Positions 15,620 through 23,811 of a stretch of DNA of 64,000 nucleotides are shown here, piece after piece. How positions within the stretch are numbered: the first letter of the stretch is position 1; every line of letters begins with the position of its first letter. Origin of the DNA: an uncultured Eubacteriales bacterium (GTDB taxonomy: Bacteria > Bacillota > Clostridia > Peptostreptococcales > Anaerovoracaceae); NCBI GenBank assembly GCA_902774265.1, contig CACYHR010000008.1, forward strand, positions 1-64,000. The letters run 5' to 3'. A program made the position numbers and the translations under genes. Below the pieces are notes generated by a model, which did no database searches, was not told the origin of the DNA, and saw nothing but the letters and a program-made list of their open reading frames with translations.

Positions 15620-16693
15620 CTACCGTTCCATTGTTCTGTGCCTTGTATCTTTTTTGATATCGATCCTTCTTCCGGCAATTTGTTCTGTTGCCATATCCAT
15701 AAGTTTGGTCAGTGCTTTCCCCCAGGCTTCTGCCCAGGTCTCTCTTCCCTGTTTGCTCAGCAGTCTGCACATCTCCGCAACTATCGCTATCGCCCTTACA
15801 AGTATGCTGTTGTATTTTTCGGGATCGCTTTTGCCTCCGGCTTCCCTGATCGACTCTGCTGCCAGCTTGGATATCAGTTCCTTCTTCACCGTTATCAGGC
15901 TCTCTTTGGGTGCCCCATTACGGTATGCTGTCCATATTTTCCGGTTCCATTCATCCTTTAGCCTGTTGGTCTCTTCTATGAATTCAGCTTTTGGATTGTT
16001 CTTACCGATCTTCTTGGTCGGAAGGAATGGACTGTTCTTAGGGAACACCTGCATCTGATTTGGTTCAGACAACTGCCTGTTCATGAGATCTGTGAAGAAA
16101 ACTTTTACATCTTCTGTGAAAGATTTCTGTTTGAAGAGCGGGTTCTTTTTATCGAATAGATGCTCTTCATACACTTCACCTTTGGGTATCATGCTGTATC
16201 CCGGCAGCAGTTTCCCATCTGCTGTCGCTTCCTTTTTCGTCCTTACATGTCTGCCTTCAGGATCAAAATACATGTTGCGAGTTGCTACCTTTCTCACCGG
16301 TTCTTCCAGCTGCTGCCGCTCCGAATAGATCAGATGGATATGATAATTCGTCTTTCTCTTGTTATGGTGTAGAGCTGCGATGCACTCCGTGCCATACTCT
16401 TTCCGATATGATTCAACAAAGTATCTGAGCAATTTATCAGGATCAAAGTAGGTCATTTCTTTTGGCAAAGCTATTATCAGTTCTCTGGCCTCGATGCAGT
16501 TTCCACTCGTTCCGCTGCGTCTGAAGTCCGACTGATTCTCCTTCGCAAGATCCCTCCAGTACTTTCTCGGCACTGTTTCATAGACCGCATACAGGTTCTC
16601 CTGTTTCTTTTCATCACTGATATATCTGATCCTGCCGACTACATTAGTCAGCTTTCCGTGCTGTATAAATGTCACATTCTTTATAGGCGTCAC
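15620..16693 (-). CDS. MobL-type relaxase
   Basis: 357 residues from a GTG at 16693 (GGGGG immediately before; the exact start is uncertain). It nicks DNA at oriT and leads the strand in mobilization. It opens with VTFIQHGKLTNVVGRIRYIS, continues with CIEARELIIALPKEMTYFDP and has the histidine-rich metal motif HHNKRKTNYHIHLIYSER near residue 125. KKNPLFKQKSFTEDVKVFF and KKIGKNNPKAE are also conserved in MobL proteins of small Bacillota elements. The C-terminus (RRIDIKKDTRHRTMER) recurs as a remnant at 11552. An oriT-like hairpin lies 35 bases upstream of the gene. Confidence 0.85.
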   Translation of the reverse strand: MTPIKNVTFIQHGKLTNVVGRIRYISDEKKQENLYAVYETVPRKYWRDLAKENQSDFRRSGTSGNCIEARELIIALPKEMTYFDPDKLLRYFVESYRKEYGTECIAALHHNKRKTNYHIHLIYSERQQLEEPVRKVATRNMYFDPEGRHVRTKKEATADGKLLPGYSMIPKGEVYEEHLFDKKNPLFKQKSFTEDVKVFFTDLMNRQLSEPNQMQVFPKNSPFLPTKKIGKNNPKAEFIEETNRLKDEWNRKIWTAYRNGAPKESLITVKKELISKLAAESIREAGGKSDPEKYNSILVRAIAIVAEMCRLLSKQGRETWAEAWGKALTKLMDMATEQIAGRRIDIKKDTRHRTMER

Positions 16694-17080
16694 CCCCTTT
16701 TCCTGAGCGCTTTGTATTCATTGGTACCGCCCCGCGAGGCGAAATACCCAAGAGAACGAACCGCAAGGTTTGTGCGATGGGTGTATTTCGCTCTCAGTCG
16801 GCGAGGCCTTTATGGCTATACATTTTCATTGTTCATTTCCTTTATCTCCCCTGTCAGGAGTCAGTGTGGCTCCTCTGTATCCACAGCTGTGTGCTCCTCA
16901 TTTGATCCTTCGTCCTTCAGCTCCATGGCAGTAGTTCGGATCCCTCTTGATCACATTCATGATCTCTGACTGTCATGAAGATCTGTCTGATTATTGTTCC
17001 CGGGTTATACCTTTCTCAAAAGTGTCGTATATCGGGTCACTTTTCAGAAAAAAGTCTTAGCTATCTCTACTTTTCTGTTC
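16694..17080. promoter_or_regulatory. candidate oriT region upstream of the relaxase
   Basis: This gene-free stretch contains an inverted repeat GGCGAAATACCCA (16738-16750) / TGGGTGTATTTCGC (16778-16791). Between the arms is the asymmetric sequence ACCGCAAGGTTTGTGCG. Position next to the relaxase start is typical for oriT of MobL-type elements. The rest contains only overlapping 20-codon frames, for example one beginning MNVIKRDPNYCHG that looks frameshifted. Confidence 0.5.
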
Positions 17081-17236
17081 TCAATCTTTCTTGTCGATGT
17101 CTGTATCCTTTACAGGTCGCTTGCCCATCCTGTACGGCCACAGCGGGCACCTTTCGATCGGGCAGAGTCGTATCTCTTTCTTCTCTCCGCAGCAGCAGTC
17201 AATGCACTTTGCTCTGATCGCTTTCATAGGTGTCAT
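17081..17236 (-). CDS. small cysteine-rich protein of mobile elements
   Basis: 51 residues. The ATG at 17236 overlaps the stop of the DUF6017 gene as ATGA. Sequence features are MKAIRAKCIDCCCGEKKEIR and then CPIERCPLWPYRMGKRP, with six cysteines in a probable zinc site. Proteins of this pattern are common next to replication initiators in clostridial integrative elements. The role is unknown. Confidence 0.75.
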   Translation of the reverse strand: MTPMKAIRAKCIDCCCGEKKEIRLCPIERCPLWPYRMGKRPVKDTDIDKKD

Positions 17237-18189
17237 GCTTCCCATGCACTCGCCTCCCTTCTGAACATATCTCTGGTGACCTCCATATCCAGTCCAAGCT
17301 CATATGTCGACGATGCATTGTACAGTGCCGTCATGATATATCCTCTGGTATTTACAATGTTTCTCGGTGCCGATCTCAGGCTGTCTATTACTTCCTTCAC
17401 CACATAGCTGTTTATCTTTCTGAATCTCTCTCGTATGATCGGTGCCGGTATCCGGTATCCGTTGATCAGTTGCTGCTCCATCCCATACAGATTGTTTTCT
17501 ACTATGATCTCTACTATCTCATCTATCATTCCTCTGTCTGATCCAATGTCTCTTGTCAGAGCTTCGTAATCTACCTGCTCTCTGACCCGTTCGATCTCCG
17601 CTTGATAGATAGAGTCGTAATCTATGTTTGTAATCTCTGTAGTATTCTCTGTATTTGTCATAGGTTTTTTCATACTACCTGCTTGGTTTTTTCCTATGAC
17701 CTCATCGGTTTTTTCCGATACCCTGGTCGGATTTTTCCTACCAGGGGTTTCGTATCCCTCAGGGAATGTGATCTCCAGAAGCCTGTCCGAAAAGAGTTCT
17801 ATATACATCACGTTATTCAGGGTGGTACTGCCTGTCTCAACAGTTCTTAATTGCCTCTTTATCAGCCCAAGCTTCTCCAGACGTTCTATCGCTCTTCTGC
17901 TCTGATCCTTAGTCAGTCCGAACTTATTCAAAAGATGCTTATAACTCATCTGCAGGAGATCACCTTTGAACCGCTTAATAAGCTTTATGTCCCCGGCATC
18001 ACTCTCATCACACTCCTCTCTTGGTCTGTGCCAGTACAGGATTTCTGAGAGGATCGTTATCGCTGTCAGATCCGGCTTCCCTTTTTCTGTCCGTATGGTG
18101 CTGTACCACGAATTCGGTATTATATTGCCGGTGAAAATCACTCCATACAGAGCATCTACTGAGTTGACCCCTGTTTTGCTCACCTGCAT
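17233..18189 (-). CDS. replication initiator-like protein with DUF6017 C-terminus
   Basis: 318 residues. The N-terminal half has a winged-helix layout (LTAITILSEILYWHRP, MSYKHLLNKFGLTKDQSRRA then IERLEKLGLIKRQLR) as in RepA_N/DUF6017 initiators. A Lys/Asn-rich linker follows (about 170-200). The C-terminal part reads VDEIVEII-type helices (GMIDEIVEIIVENNLYG), APIIRERFRKINSYVVKEVI and NIVNTRGYIMTALYNA, which is the DUF6017 module. It probably starts replication of the excised element. The gene sits between the HTH gene and the ATGA-coupled Cys-rich gene, in one operon from the promoter at 18566. Confidence 0.8.
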   Translation of the reverse strand: MQVSKTGVNSVDALYGVIFTGNIIPNSWYSTIRTEKGKPDLTAITILSEILYWHRPREECDESDAGDIKLIKRFKGDLLQMSYKHLLNKFGLTKDQSRRAIERLEKLGLIKRQLRTVETGSTTLNNVMYIELFSDRLLEITFPEGYETPGRKNPTRVSEKTDEVIGKNQAGSMKKPMTNTENTTEITNIDYDSIYQAEIERVREQVDYEALTRDIGSDRGMIDEIVEIIVENNLYGMEQQLINGYRIPAPIIRERFRKINSYVVKEVIDSLRSAPRNIVNTRGYIMTALYNASSTYELGLDMEVTRDMFRREASAWEA

Positions 18190-18204
18190 ATTTCACACCT
18201 CGCT

Positions 18205-18408
18205 TCAGCTCAGCCGCTCGCCGCCAAGCTGTTCCTCGAGGTACCGCTCTACCGCTTCAACAGACAGAAGTGCTTTTTTACCTGCCATCATCGCCGGTAT
18301 CTTCTCTTCCTTTACAAGCTGTCTTAATTGCCATTCAGTGAGCTGGCATCCCGGATCAATCGCTCTTAATTCTTTTATCGTCTCTTTGATAGTTCTTACT
18401 TTCGTCAC
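18205..18408 (-). CDS. HTH protein, excisionase-like
   Basis: 67 residues from a GTG at 18408 that follows AAGGAAGGTATAA. It has the small MerR/excisionase winged-helix signature: LTEWQLRQLVKEEKIPAMMA then GKKALLSVEAVERYLEEQL. Position between the control region and the initiator gene, in a tRNA-integrated element, suits an excisionase or directionality factor. A general DNA-binding accessory protein is the alternative. Confidence 0.65.
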   Translation of the reverse strand: MTKVRTIKETIKELRAIDPGCQLTEWQLRQLVKEEKIPAMMAGKKALLSVEAVERYLEEQLGGERLS

Positions 18409-18496
18409 TTATACCTTCCTTTCCGAAAGCTCGCTTCTTTCTTCTTCTCCGCACTACTTTTTCTTTGATTCTTTTAGTCGTTTTGTAAATTTTCAT
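18356..18496 (-). CDS. small basic ORF leading the excision operon
   Basis: 46 codons from the ATG at 18496, which has a perfect AAGGAGG nine bases upstream. The product is very basic (MKIYKTTKRIKEKVVRRRRK then KRAFGKEG) and the frame runs past the GTG of the next gene, so the two overlap by 53 bases. It could be a leader peptide that couples translation, or a small nucleic-acid binding protein. The ribosome site is the best in the region. Confidence 0.5.
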   Translation of the reverse strand: MKIYKTTKRIKEKVVRRRRKKRAFGKEGISDESKNYQRDDKRIKSD

Positions 18497-18517
18497 CTTG
18501 ATTTCCTCCTTAATATC

Positions 18518-18624
18518 AAGTTGTAGCTTTATCGAGTATTACAGTATAACTAAAGCTATAACTTTTGTCAAGCCTATTATTTTATAAAAATAAAGTTGAA
18601 ACTTGTTTTTGTTTGGTATATACT
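18518..18624. promoter_or_regulatory. two-way control region with three operator dyads
   Basis: Minus-strand promoter: TTGACA (18571-18566), 17 bases, TATACT (18548-18543). Plus-strand promoter: TTGAAA (18596-18601), 17 bases, TATACT (18619-18624). Three related dyads sit on them: AAGTTGTAGCTTTA (18518-18531), TAAAGCTATAACTT (18551-18564) and AAAGTTGAAACTTG (18592-18605). The second lies inside the minus promoter spacer and the third covers the plus -35. This is the layout of a phage-type switch worked by the XRE protein encoded at 18649. Confidence 0.8.
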
Positions 18625-18648
18625 ATTACTGACAGGAGGATCAATACA

Positions 18649-19083
18649 ATGGGAAACAAAATTAAAGAAGTAAGAAAAAGCAAGGGTATCACTCAGAAGG
18701 AACTTGCAGCGAAATTAGGTGTTACTCCTCAGGCGGTATCTCAGTTCGAAAGAAGTGATCCGGACAGATTTACAATAGCAACACTGCAGAATATAGCAAC
18801 TGCGCTGGAATGCAAGGTAGATGACCTTATATCCAAGGGCTCCTCCCCTGAAATCGGTTATTATTTCGAGTCTGAAAAGATTGGAAAGAATTCCAGCAAA
18901 ATAACTAAAATCGTGATCGATCTCAGTGCTGTCAACAGGATGGGAGCCGATGCACTGGAGAACTATATCGATCTAATTATGAGTAATGAGAAATACACCT
19001 CACTTGACACAGAGTTCCTTAAAGAAGTCTGGGGTGAGGAAACATACTATCGCTTTTATGCAAAGGAGACAGAATCGCAGTAA
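18649..19083 (+). CDS. XRE-family repressor of the mobile element
   Basis: 144 residues. The ATG at 18649 follows CAGGAGG at eight bases; the frame is open further upstream but crosses the promoter. Residues 1-65 are an XRE helix-turn-helix (IKEVRKSKGITQKELAAKLG then VTPQAVSQFERSD, IATLQNIATALECKVDDLI). The C-terminal half (KITKIVIDLSAVNRMGADAL, EFLKEVWGEETYYRFYAKE) is unassigned. It sits directly downstream of the three-operator region and two bases from the integrase gene, so it probably represses excision genes and its own operon. Confidence 0.8.
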   Translation: MGNKIKEVRKSKGITQKELAAKLGVTPQAVSQFERSDPDRFTIATLQNIATALECKVDDLISKGSSPEIGYYFESEKIGKNSSKITKIVIDLSAVNRMGADALENYIDLIMSNEKYTSLDTEFLKEVWGEETYYRFYAKETESQ

Positions 19084-19085
19084 AA

Positions 19086-20267
19086 ATGGGAGAATCAAAG
19101 GAAAAGAAAACTAAACGAAAAAAACAAACCATCAATGGTCAGCCGTATATTGTTATCAATGTCAAAGTAAGGCCCTACCTCGACAAAAATGGCAACCGAA
19201 AGGTTTACAAAAAGTTCTATGGGAAGACTTTAAAGGAATGTTATGCAAAGCGTGATAAGTTTAACGCTAATCACGGTATCAATGCTCGCGAAATGTTCTT
19301 TGGCGAACTGGCAGATGATTTTATCTGTAACACATTCCTTCCTGATCCTAATTTTAAGGAAAGTACCAAGCAGCGTTATATAGATGCGTATAACAATAAC
19401 CTGGCTCCAATGGATATTACAAAAAAACTCATCACAGATGTTGATTACCGTGGATTGCAGGCTGCGTATAACGACATGACCTGTGCCCCTTCCGGAGTTA
19501 AGAACTGCCATAAGCTCATGAGACTGTTCTTTAAGCTCATGGAGCAGGAAGATATTTGTAAGGACATTACCAAGAGCCTGGTAGTGCCAAAGCCTAAAAA
19601 GAAGAATGCTCCTGGCGAGATCATAGTGTTCAATGACGAAGAGATAGAAGCTATCAAGAAATATATAGCTATAAAAGATCTCCCCTACTATGAAAACCGG
19701 AGGGTATGCAGATTGAGATTTCTAATCACACTTGCGATAAACACCGGAGCAAGAATTAGTGAACTGCTGGCTCTTACATATGATGATATACAACCAGACA
19801 AAATCACGATCAATAAACAAGTAGTAGAAAGACCTATTTTCGAGGATGGTAAGACTGTCGGCCATGAGCTCGTTATCGATGATACAAAGACAGAGAACAG
19901 CGTAAGATCAATTCCAATAACAGAAGAGACATATTCCAGGCTTGCTGAGCACAGGGAGTGGCAGAAAGAAGATATGAAAAAGAATAAATATGATACAGAT
20001 CTTCTGTTCACTACAGATTCAGGTAAACTGTATGATAAACACTCACTCAGGCACACTCTGGATCGTATCCATGAGGATGCCAAAGTAAGTCAGTATGGGT
20101 TCCACGCGTATCGGCATACATTTGGTACAAAACTTGCCTCCAAGGGAGTTGCACTTCAGACACTCTCATCCCTCATGGGTCACAGCGATATATCTGTAAC
20201 AGCAAAGTATTACATCAATGTACCGGCTGCGGAAAAAATAGAAGCAATCAAATCGTTAAGCGCATAA
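19086..20267 (+). CDS. tyrosine integrase
   Basis: 393 residues, full length for integrases of clostridial elements. The N-terminus has a basic arm-type DNA-binding domain (PYLDKNGNRKVYKKFYGKTL), then a SAM-like core-binding domain (about 75-170), then the catalytic domain. Catalytic residues are visible: Arg in NTGARISELLALTYDD, His-x-x-Arg in FHAYRHTFGTKLAS, His in LMGHSDISVTAKYY with the nucleophilic Tyr there. It inserts and, with a directionality factor, excises the element at tRNA-fMet. It shares the promoter at 18596 with the repressor and ends at a strong terminator 220 bases before the att site. Confidence 0.92.
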   Translation: MGESKEKKTKRKKQTINGQPYIVINVKVRPYLDKNGNRKVYKKFYGKTLKECYAKRDKFNANHGINAREMFFGELADDFICNTFLPDPNFKESTKQRYIDAYNNNLAPMDITKKLITDVDYRGLQAAYNDMTCAPSGVKNCHKLMRLFFKLMEQEDICKDITKSLVVPKPKKKNAPGEIIVFNDEEIEAIKKYIAIKDLPYYENRRVCRLRFLITLAINTGARISELLALTYDDIQPDKITINKQVVERPIFEDGKTVGHELVIDDTKTENSVRSIPITEETYSRLAEHREWQKEDMKKNKYDTDLLFTTDSGKLYDKHSLRHTLDRIHEDAKVSQYGFHAYRHTFGTKLASKGVALQTLSSLMGHSDISVTAKYYINVPAAEKIEAIKSLSA

Positions 20268-20292
20268 ACCTCATCATGAATAATATATGATC

Positions 20293-20329
20293 ATCGCTCG
20301 GAAGCAAAACAGCAACCGAGCGATTTTTT
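20293..20329 (+). terminator. integrase terminator
   Basis: Perfect arms ATCGCTCGG/CCGAGCGAT with a 14-base loop, followed by TTTTTT, 25 bases after the integrase stop. Confidence 0.85.
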
Positions 20330-20457
20330 AGTACATATTTAGTACAAAAGATGTACTAAATTGCCTATTTTGACCCATAACCACCTGCGATTGCAAAAGA
20401 TATCAATGATTATCCTGCATTACCAAAAATGGCTCTAGTGCCTGAAATTTCAACGAA

Positions 20458-20489
20458 AAAAGCCTCTAATCATTGTGATTAAAGGCTTA
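20458..20489 (-). terminator. terminator of the tRNA operon
   Basis: On the minus strand AAGCCTTTAATCA pairs with TGATTAGAGGCTT around CAA and is followed by TTTTC, just beyond the CCA end of tRNA-fMet. Confidence 0.8.
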
Positions 20490-20567
<78 letters not shown>

Positions 20568-20614
20568 TCATCATATTTTGTTAGCCGCATAAGGCTGATT
20601 TATAATTATTGAAG

Positions 20615-20703
20615 TGGTACCGGAGACCGGACTCGAACCGGTACGAGAATCGCTTCTCATAGGATTTTAAGTCCCAGGTGTCTACCAATTCCACCACTCC
20701 GGC
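20615..20703 (-). tRNA. tRNA-Leu (TAA)
   Basis: 89 bases with encoded CCA, a long variable arm (GAGAAGCGATTCTC) and anticodon TAA in ACTTAAAAT. The acceptor stem GCCGGAG pairs with CTCCGGT with one G-T pair. Confidence 0.93.
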
Positions 20704-20727
20704 ATAAATAAGTGTCTTACTTATAAA

Positions 20728-20802
20728 TGGCTCCGAGGGTGGGGCTCGAACCCACAACCTACCGGTTAACAGCCGGTTGCTCTGCCATTGAGCTACCTCG
20801 GA
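20728..20802 (-). tRNA. tRNA-Asn (GTT)
   Basis: 75 bases with encoded CCA. Acceptor arms TCCGAGG/CCTCGGA, D-arm GCTCAATGGCAGAGC, anticodon loop CTGTTAA with GTT. First gene of the minus-strand tRNA operon Asn-Leu-fMet. Confidence 0.93.
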
Positions 20803-21003
20803 ACATTTTTTGATGCCTTATTTGCGACTCGTTTAGTATAGCCTAGTATTCGTTATTTGTCAACGATTTTTCAAAACTTTTTTGAAATTTTTATTTTTTG
20901 TTTTGAAGGTGAAATCCAGCCCCGGATCAGCCATCTGCCACCTAAATGGTGTATGGTTAGAGTGAATCAGCTGTTTTTTACACCCGCAGACCGTCAAACA
21001 GCA

Positions 21004-22257
21004 CTATTCGGTCTCATCAGGAGCCTGGGATATCTCCGGATAACCTTCGCGGACTACCTTTATCTTATTTCTGTATTTCCCAGCATTGACCTGATCGCCT
21101 ATCGCCTCGTACAGAACGGCAAGTTCATCCATTACATCCGTATTGCTCGGACTGAGTGTCAGAACGCGCTTCAGATCTGCAATGGCAGCTTCGGTATTGC
21201 CGAGAGCCGACTCTGCCACGCCAAGGTAGTACCAGAGCGGCCACCAGTTTTCATATCTGCCCTCTGTGAATTTTTCCAGTATATCTTTGCCGCCGGCAAA
21301 ATCACCGCCCATTATGCGGTTACAGCCCTTTTCTATCTCAACAGGCTCATCGAGATCGAGCAGCATTCCGGATATCTCATGCCTCAGATCCTCGAGCTGG
21401 TCATAGTCGAGGCCGGACTGATCATCATCAGCCGAAGAGCTCAGTCTCATGAAGTCGTCCCACGTTAGTTTGGCCTTGAGATACAGACCCATGTTGAGAT
21501 ATGCGTATCCGAGGAAATAATAGCCCATGGCAAAGTCGGGATGCATCATGGTCAGGACTTCGAAGGCGTCCATGGATTCAGCCTTAAAGTTACCTATGTA
21601 GCCTCCGATATAATCGTCCGCGTCCATATCGCCGCCGCTTCCGTTTTTACCGCCGCTTCCGGCACTTTCGTCACTGCGTCCGGCACTTTCGTTACTGCTG
21701 CCGGCGCCTCCATCACTCAAGCCATCAACCGGGCCATTCCTCAAATCAGCTCTCATGCCTCCTGTCTCGCCCTCTTCATAGCGAGCTGCTGCTGTCTCAT
21801 AGCACGCCTTGCACGCTCTTGCATACAGATACATTGCCGCCTGCGATTTCGGATCTATCATGAGAGCCGTCCTCAGCAGCTTGCAGGCGTCCTCAAATCT
21901 GCCTTCATCAGCAGCTTTTGCACCCTCCGTAACGAGAATAGGTTCCGCATCCTCTCCGCCGACTGCCCGGATATATTCAAGATATTTGTCAGCATAAACG
22001 AAGGCAGCATCGCCTCCGATCACCTTCGCCATATCGATGAAGATGCTGCGAACAGCTATCTGCCCGTTTTCACTTTGACCGACAGGTACAGGCACGCCTT
22101 TAAGCATCTCATATCCGCCCATCATCCTGAGAAAATCATCGCTCAGCTCACCGAACACCATTTCACGGTTACCGGCAGACAGATAAGCACTTATCCTGTC
22201 AGTCTTTTTTCTTATATCATTGATATCAACGCCGTCTGCGGCAAATGTTTTATCCAT
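21004..22257 (-). CDS. TPR-rich protein coupled to the radical SAM-like gene
   Basis: 417 residues. The start at 22257 overlaps the upstream stop as TAATG, so the two proteins are made together. Helical repeats of tetratricopeptide type are visible: FEDACKLLRTALMIDPKSQA, MGYYFLGYAYLNMGLYLKAK, and WYYLGVAESALGNTEAAIAD then LKRVLTLSPSNTDVMDELAV. A low-complexity Ser/Gly/Asp insert (about residues 178-212) divides the repeats. It is cytoplasmic, with no signal peptide. TPR proteins act as scaffolds; the likely partner is the neighbour at 22257-23783. Confidence 0.75.
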   Translation of the reverse strand: MDKTFAADGVDINDIRKKTDRISAYLSAGNREMVFGELSDDFLRMMGGYEMLKGVPVPVGQSENGQIAVRSIFIDMAKVIGGDAAFVYADKYLEYIRAVGGEDAEPILVTEGAKAADEGRFEDACKLLRTALMIDPKSQAAMYLYARACKACYETAAARYEEGETGGMRADLRNGPVDGLSDGGAGSSNESAGRSDESAGSGGKNGSGGDMDADDYIGGYIGNFKAESMDAFEVLTMMHPDFAMGYYFLGYAYLNMGLYLKAKLTWDDFMRLSSSADDDQSGLDYDQLEDLRHEISGMLLDLDEPVEIEKGCNRIMGGDFAGGKDILEKFTEGRYENWWPLWYYLGVAESALGNTEAAIADLKRVLTLSPSNTDVMDELAVLYEAIGDQVNAGKYRNKIKVVREGYPEISQAPDETE

Positions 22258-23783
22258 TACTGCTGTTCAATCTCCCAGCCTTTTTTCTCAAAAGCCACTA
22301 TCTCATCATCTGTAAGCAGCTCGTTCAGATCTCCCATAAGGCAGTCTCTCAATTCGCCCAGTTTACTTTTCTCCTCATTTGATTCATACAGATATCCTGC
22401 ATATGCATAAAGGATTCTTGCCAGGCCCTCGCTTCTGCCGAGCTGTTTATCCAGTCCGTTTCTGTATATGAATTTGGTCAGCGTACGGAACAGATCATAC
22501 GGCTTGATTCCTATATCCCTGAGGATACGAGGGAACGTAGATCTGAAAGCACCGCTTCCTATAAACCTGTATACGACATCTCTCATGGTCCTGATCCTGA
22601 TCAGATCCTGTGGACTCATGTATTTTGTGGAAATGACATCGTACGGCGCGCTGCTCTTGTAAATATAGCCGAATCTGTCTGATTCGGTGCTGAGTACTGT
22701 TCCTCTTGCGATACTCAGCATATCGATTTTTACAGGCATTCCGTCGCTCAGTCCGTATGCCTTGTTGAAAGAATCAGCAAACATAGCTTCTGTTTCACGC
22801 GGAAGTCCTGCAGTCACGGACAGTTTTACACTTACCCTACATGACTGCATCATGCGGCTGACGTTATACATCATCTGATAAACATTGGACTTGCGTCCTA
22901 TCGCCATCAGAACCTCTTCATTTACACTCGCTATATCGATATTGAACTCGAACAGTCCTTCTCTTGCTTCTGACAGCAGACGAATAGTCTCATCATCAAT
23001 ATTCTCTCCGCAGATGTCGAATTCAAATGTCGTTATGCCGTTATCATTGTCGATAATATATTCGAATATCTTATAGGCTCTCTCTGCGTTGTAATTGAAC
23101 CATCTGTCGGTAAACACGACCTTTTCCGCCTCGCTCACGATGAAATATCTGAGTTCGGTGAATACACGCGTAAGCGGCAGAGTTCTTATCCTCGCATCAG
23201 GCATGTGCTGTGTGTAAATACTCCTGTCCGAAGAACCTCTGATAGTTTCATAGCAAATGATACCCCCGTCGAGTCCTGTTTTGTCATAAGGAAACGGCAG
23301 CTGCTCCATCTCGACAGGTTCATCAAACGGATTTACCACTATCTGGTCGCCGACCCTGTAGGCAAGTCCGTCTATTTCGTCAAACTCGAATTCATATTCG
23401 ACAAGTGAGCGTATGAATTTGTACAGTACAGTCTCGCCCTCGCCTCTGATCACATAATCGATCCACGGGACTTCCTTCATCCATTTACGGGTCTCAAACG
23501 ACACCTGCATACCACCGGCTGCTGTAACTATTACCGGCATGGCTTTTTTGACCAGTTCTGCAACACCGGTGATGCGCTGATCATTCATCCTGTCAGTGTG
23601 AAAATATACGATGTTATACTGGCCCTTAACGATCTCCTCATATATGTCAAGATCGGTATCACTCATATCAAAGTATTTCATATCGACTTCGATCGGTGAA
23701 TCGGCAAAAATGGCGTACAGATATCTCAGCGCCAGTTCGGTTTGTCTGCATTCAGTCTTTACAGTAGTAAGCAGCAGTTTCAT
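22257..23783 (-). CDS. B12-binding/radical SAM-like protein (DUF4080 type) without cluster cysteines
   Basis: 508 residues; AAAGGAACAGGCA precedes the ATG. The N-terminal 150 residues form a Rossmann-like cobalamin-binding domain (ILTTVKT-type start with ELALRYLYAIF, VTAAGGMQ, IRGEGETVLYKFI). The next 220 residues follow the radical SAM barrel and DUF4080 pattern (ICYETIRG, TRVFTELRYFI, FEFDICGENIDDETIRLLSE, VKLSVTAGLPRETEAMFADS) up to YKSSAPYDVISTKYMSPQDL. Where relatives have CxxxCxxC, this protein has S184, S188 and T191 at the same spacing. It cannot bind the usual 4Fe-4S cluster and is probably not a radical enzyme. Coupling to a TPR protein suggests a sensory or scaffold role. Confidence 0.8.
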   Translation of the reverse strand: MKLLLTTVKTECRQTELALRYLYAIFADSPIEVDMKYFDMSDTDLDIYEEIVKGQYNIVYFHTDRMNDQRITGVAELVKKAMPVIVTAAGGMQVSFETRKWMKEVPWIDYVIRGEGETVLYKFIRSLVEYEFEFDEIDGLAYRVGDQIVVNPFDEPVEMEQLPFPYDKTGLDGGIICYETIRGSSDRSIYTQHMPDARIRTLPLTRVFTELRYFIVSEAEKVVFTDRWFNYNAERAYKIFEYIIDNDNGITTFEFDICGENIDDETIRLLSEAREGLFEFNIDIASVNEEVLMAIGRKSNVYQMMYNVSRMMQSCRVSVKLSVTAGLPRETEAMFADSFNKAYGLSDGMPVKIDMLSIARGTVLSTESDRFGYIYKSSAPYDVISTKYMSPQDLIRIRTMRDVVYRFIGSGAFRSTFPRILRDIGIKPYDLFRTLTKFIYRNGLDKQLGRSEGLARILYAYAGYLYESNEEKSKLGELRDCLMGDLNELLTDDEIVAFEKKGWEIEQQ

Positions 23784-23811
23784 TGCCTGTTCCTTTCATG
23801 TCGTAAAATAA

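Noticed and set aside
16694..17080. small gene beginning MNVIKRDPNYCHG
   Set aside because: The frame stops after 20 codons and the likely continuation is in another frame, so it is at most a remnant.
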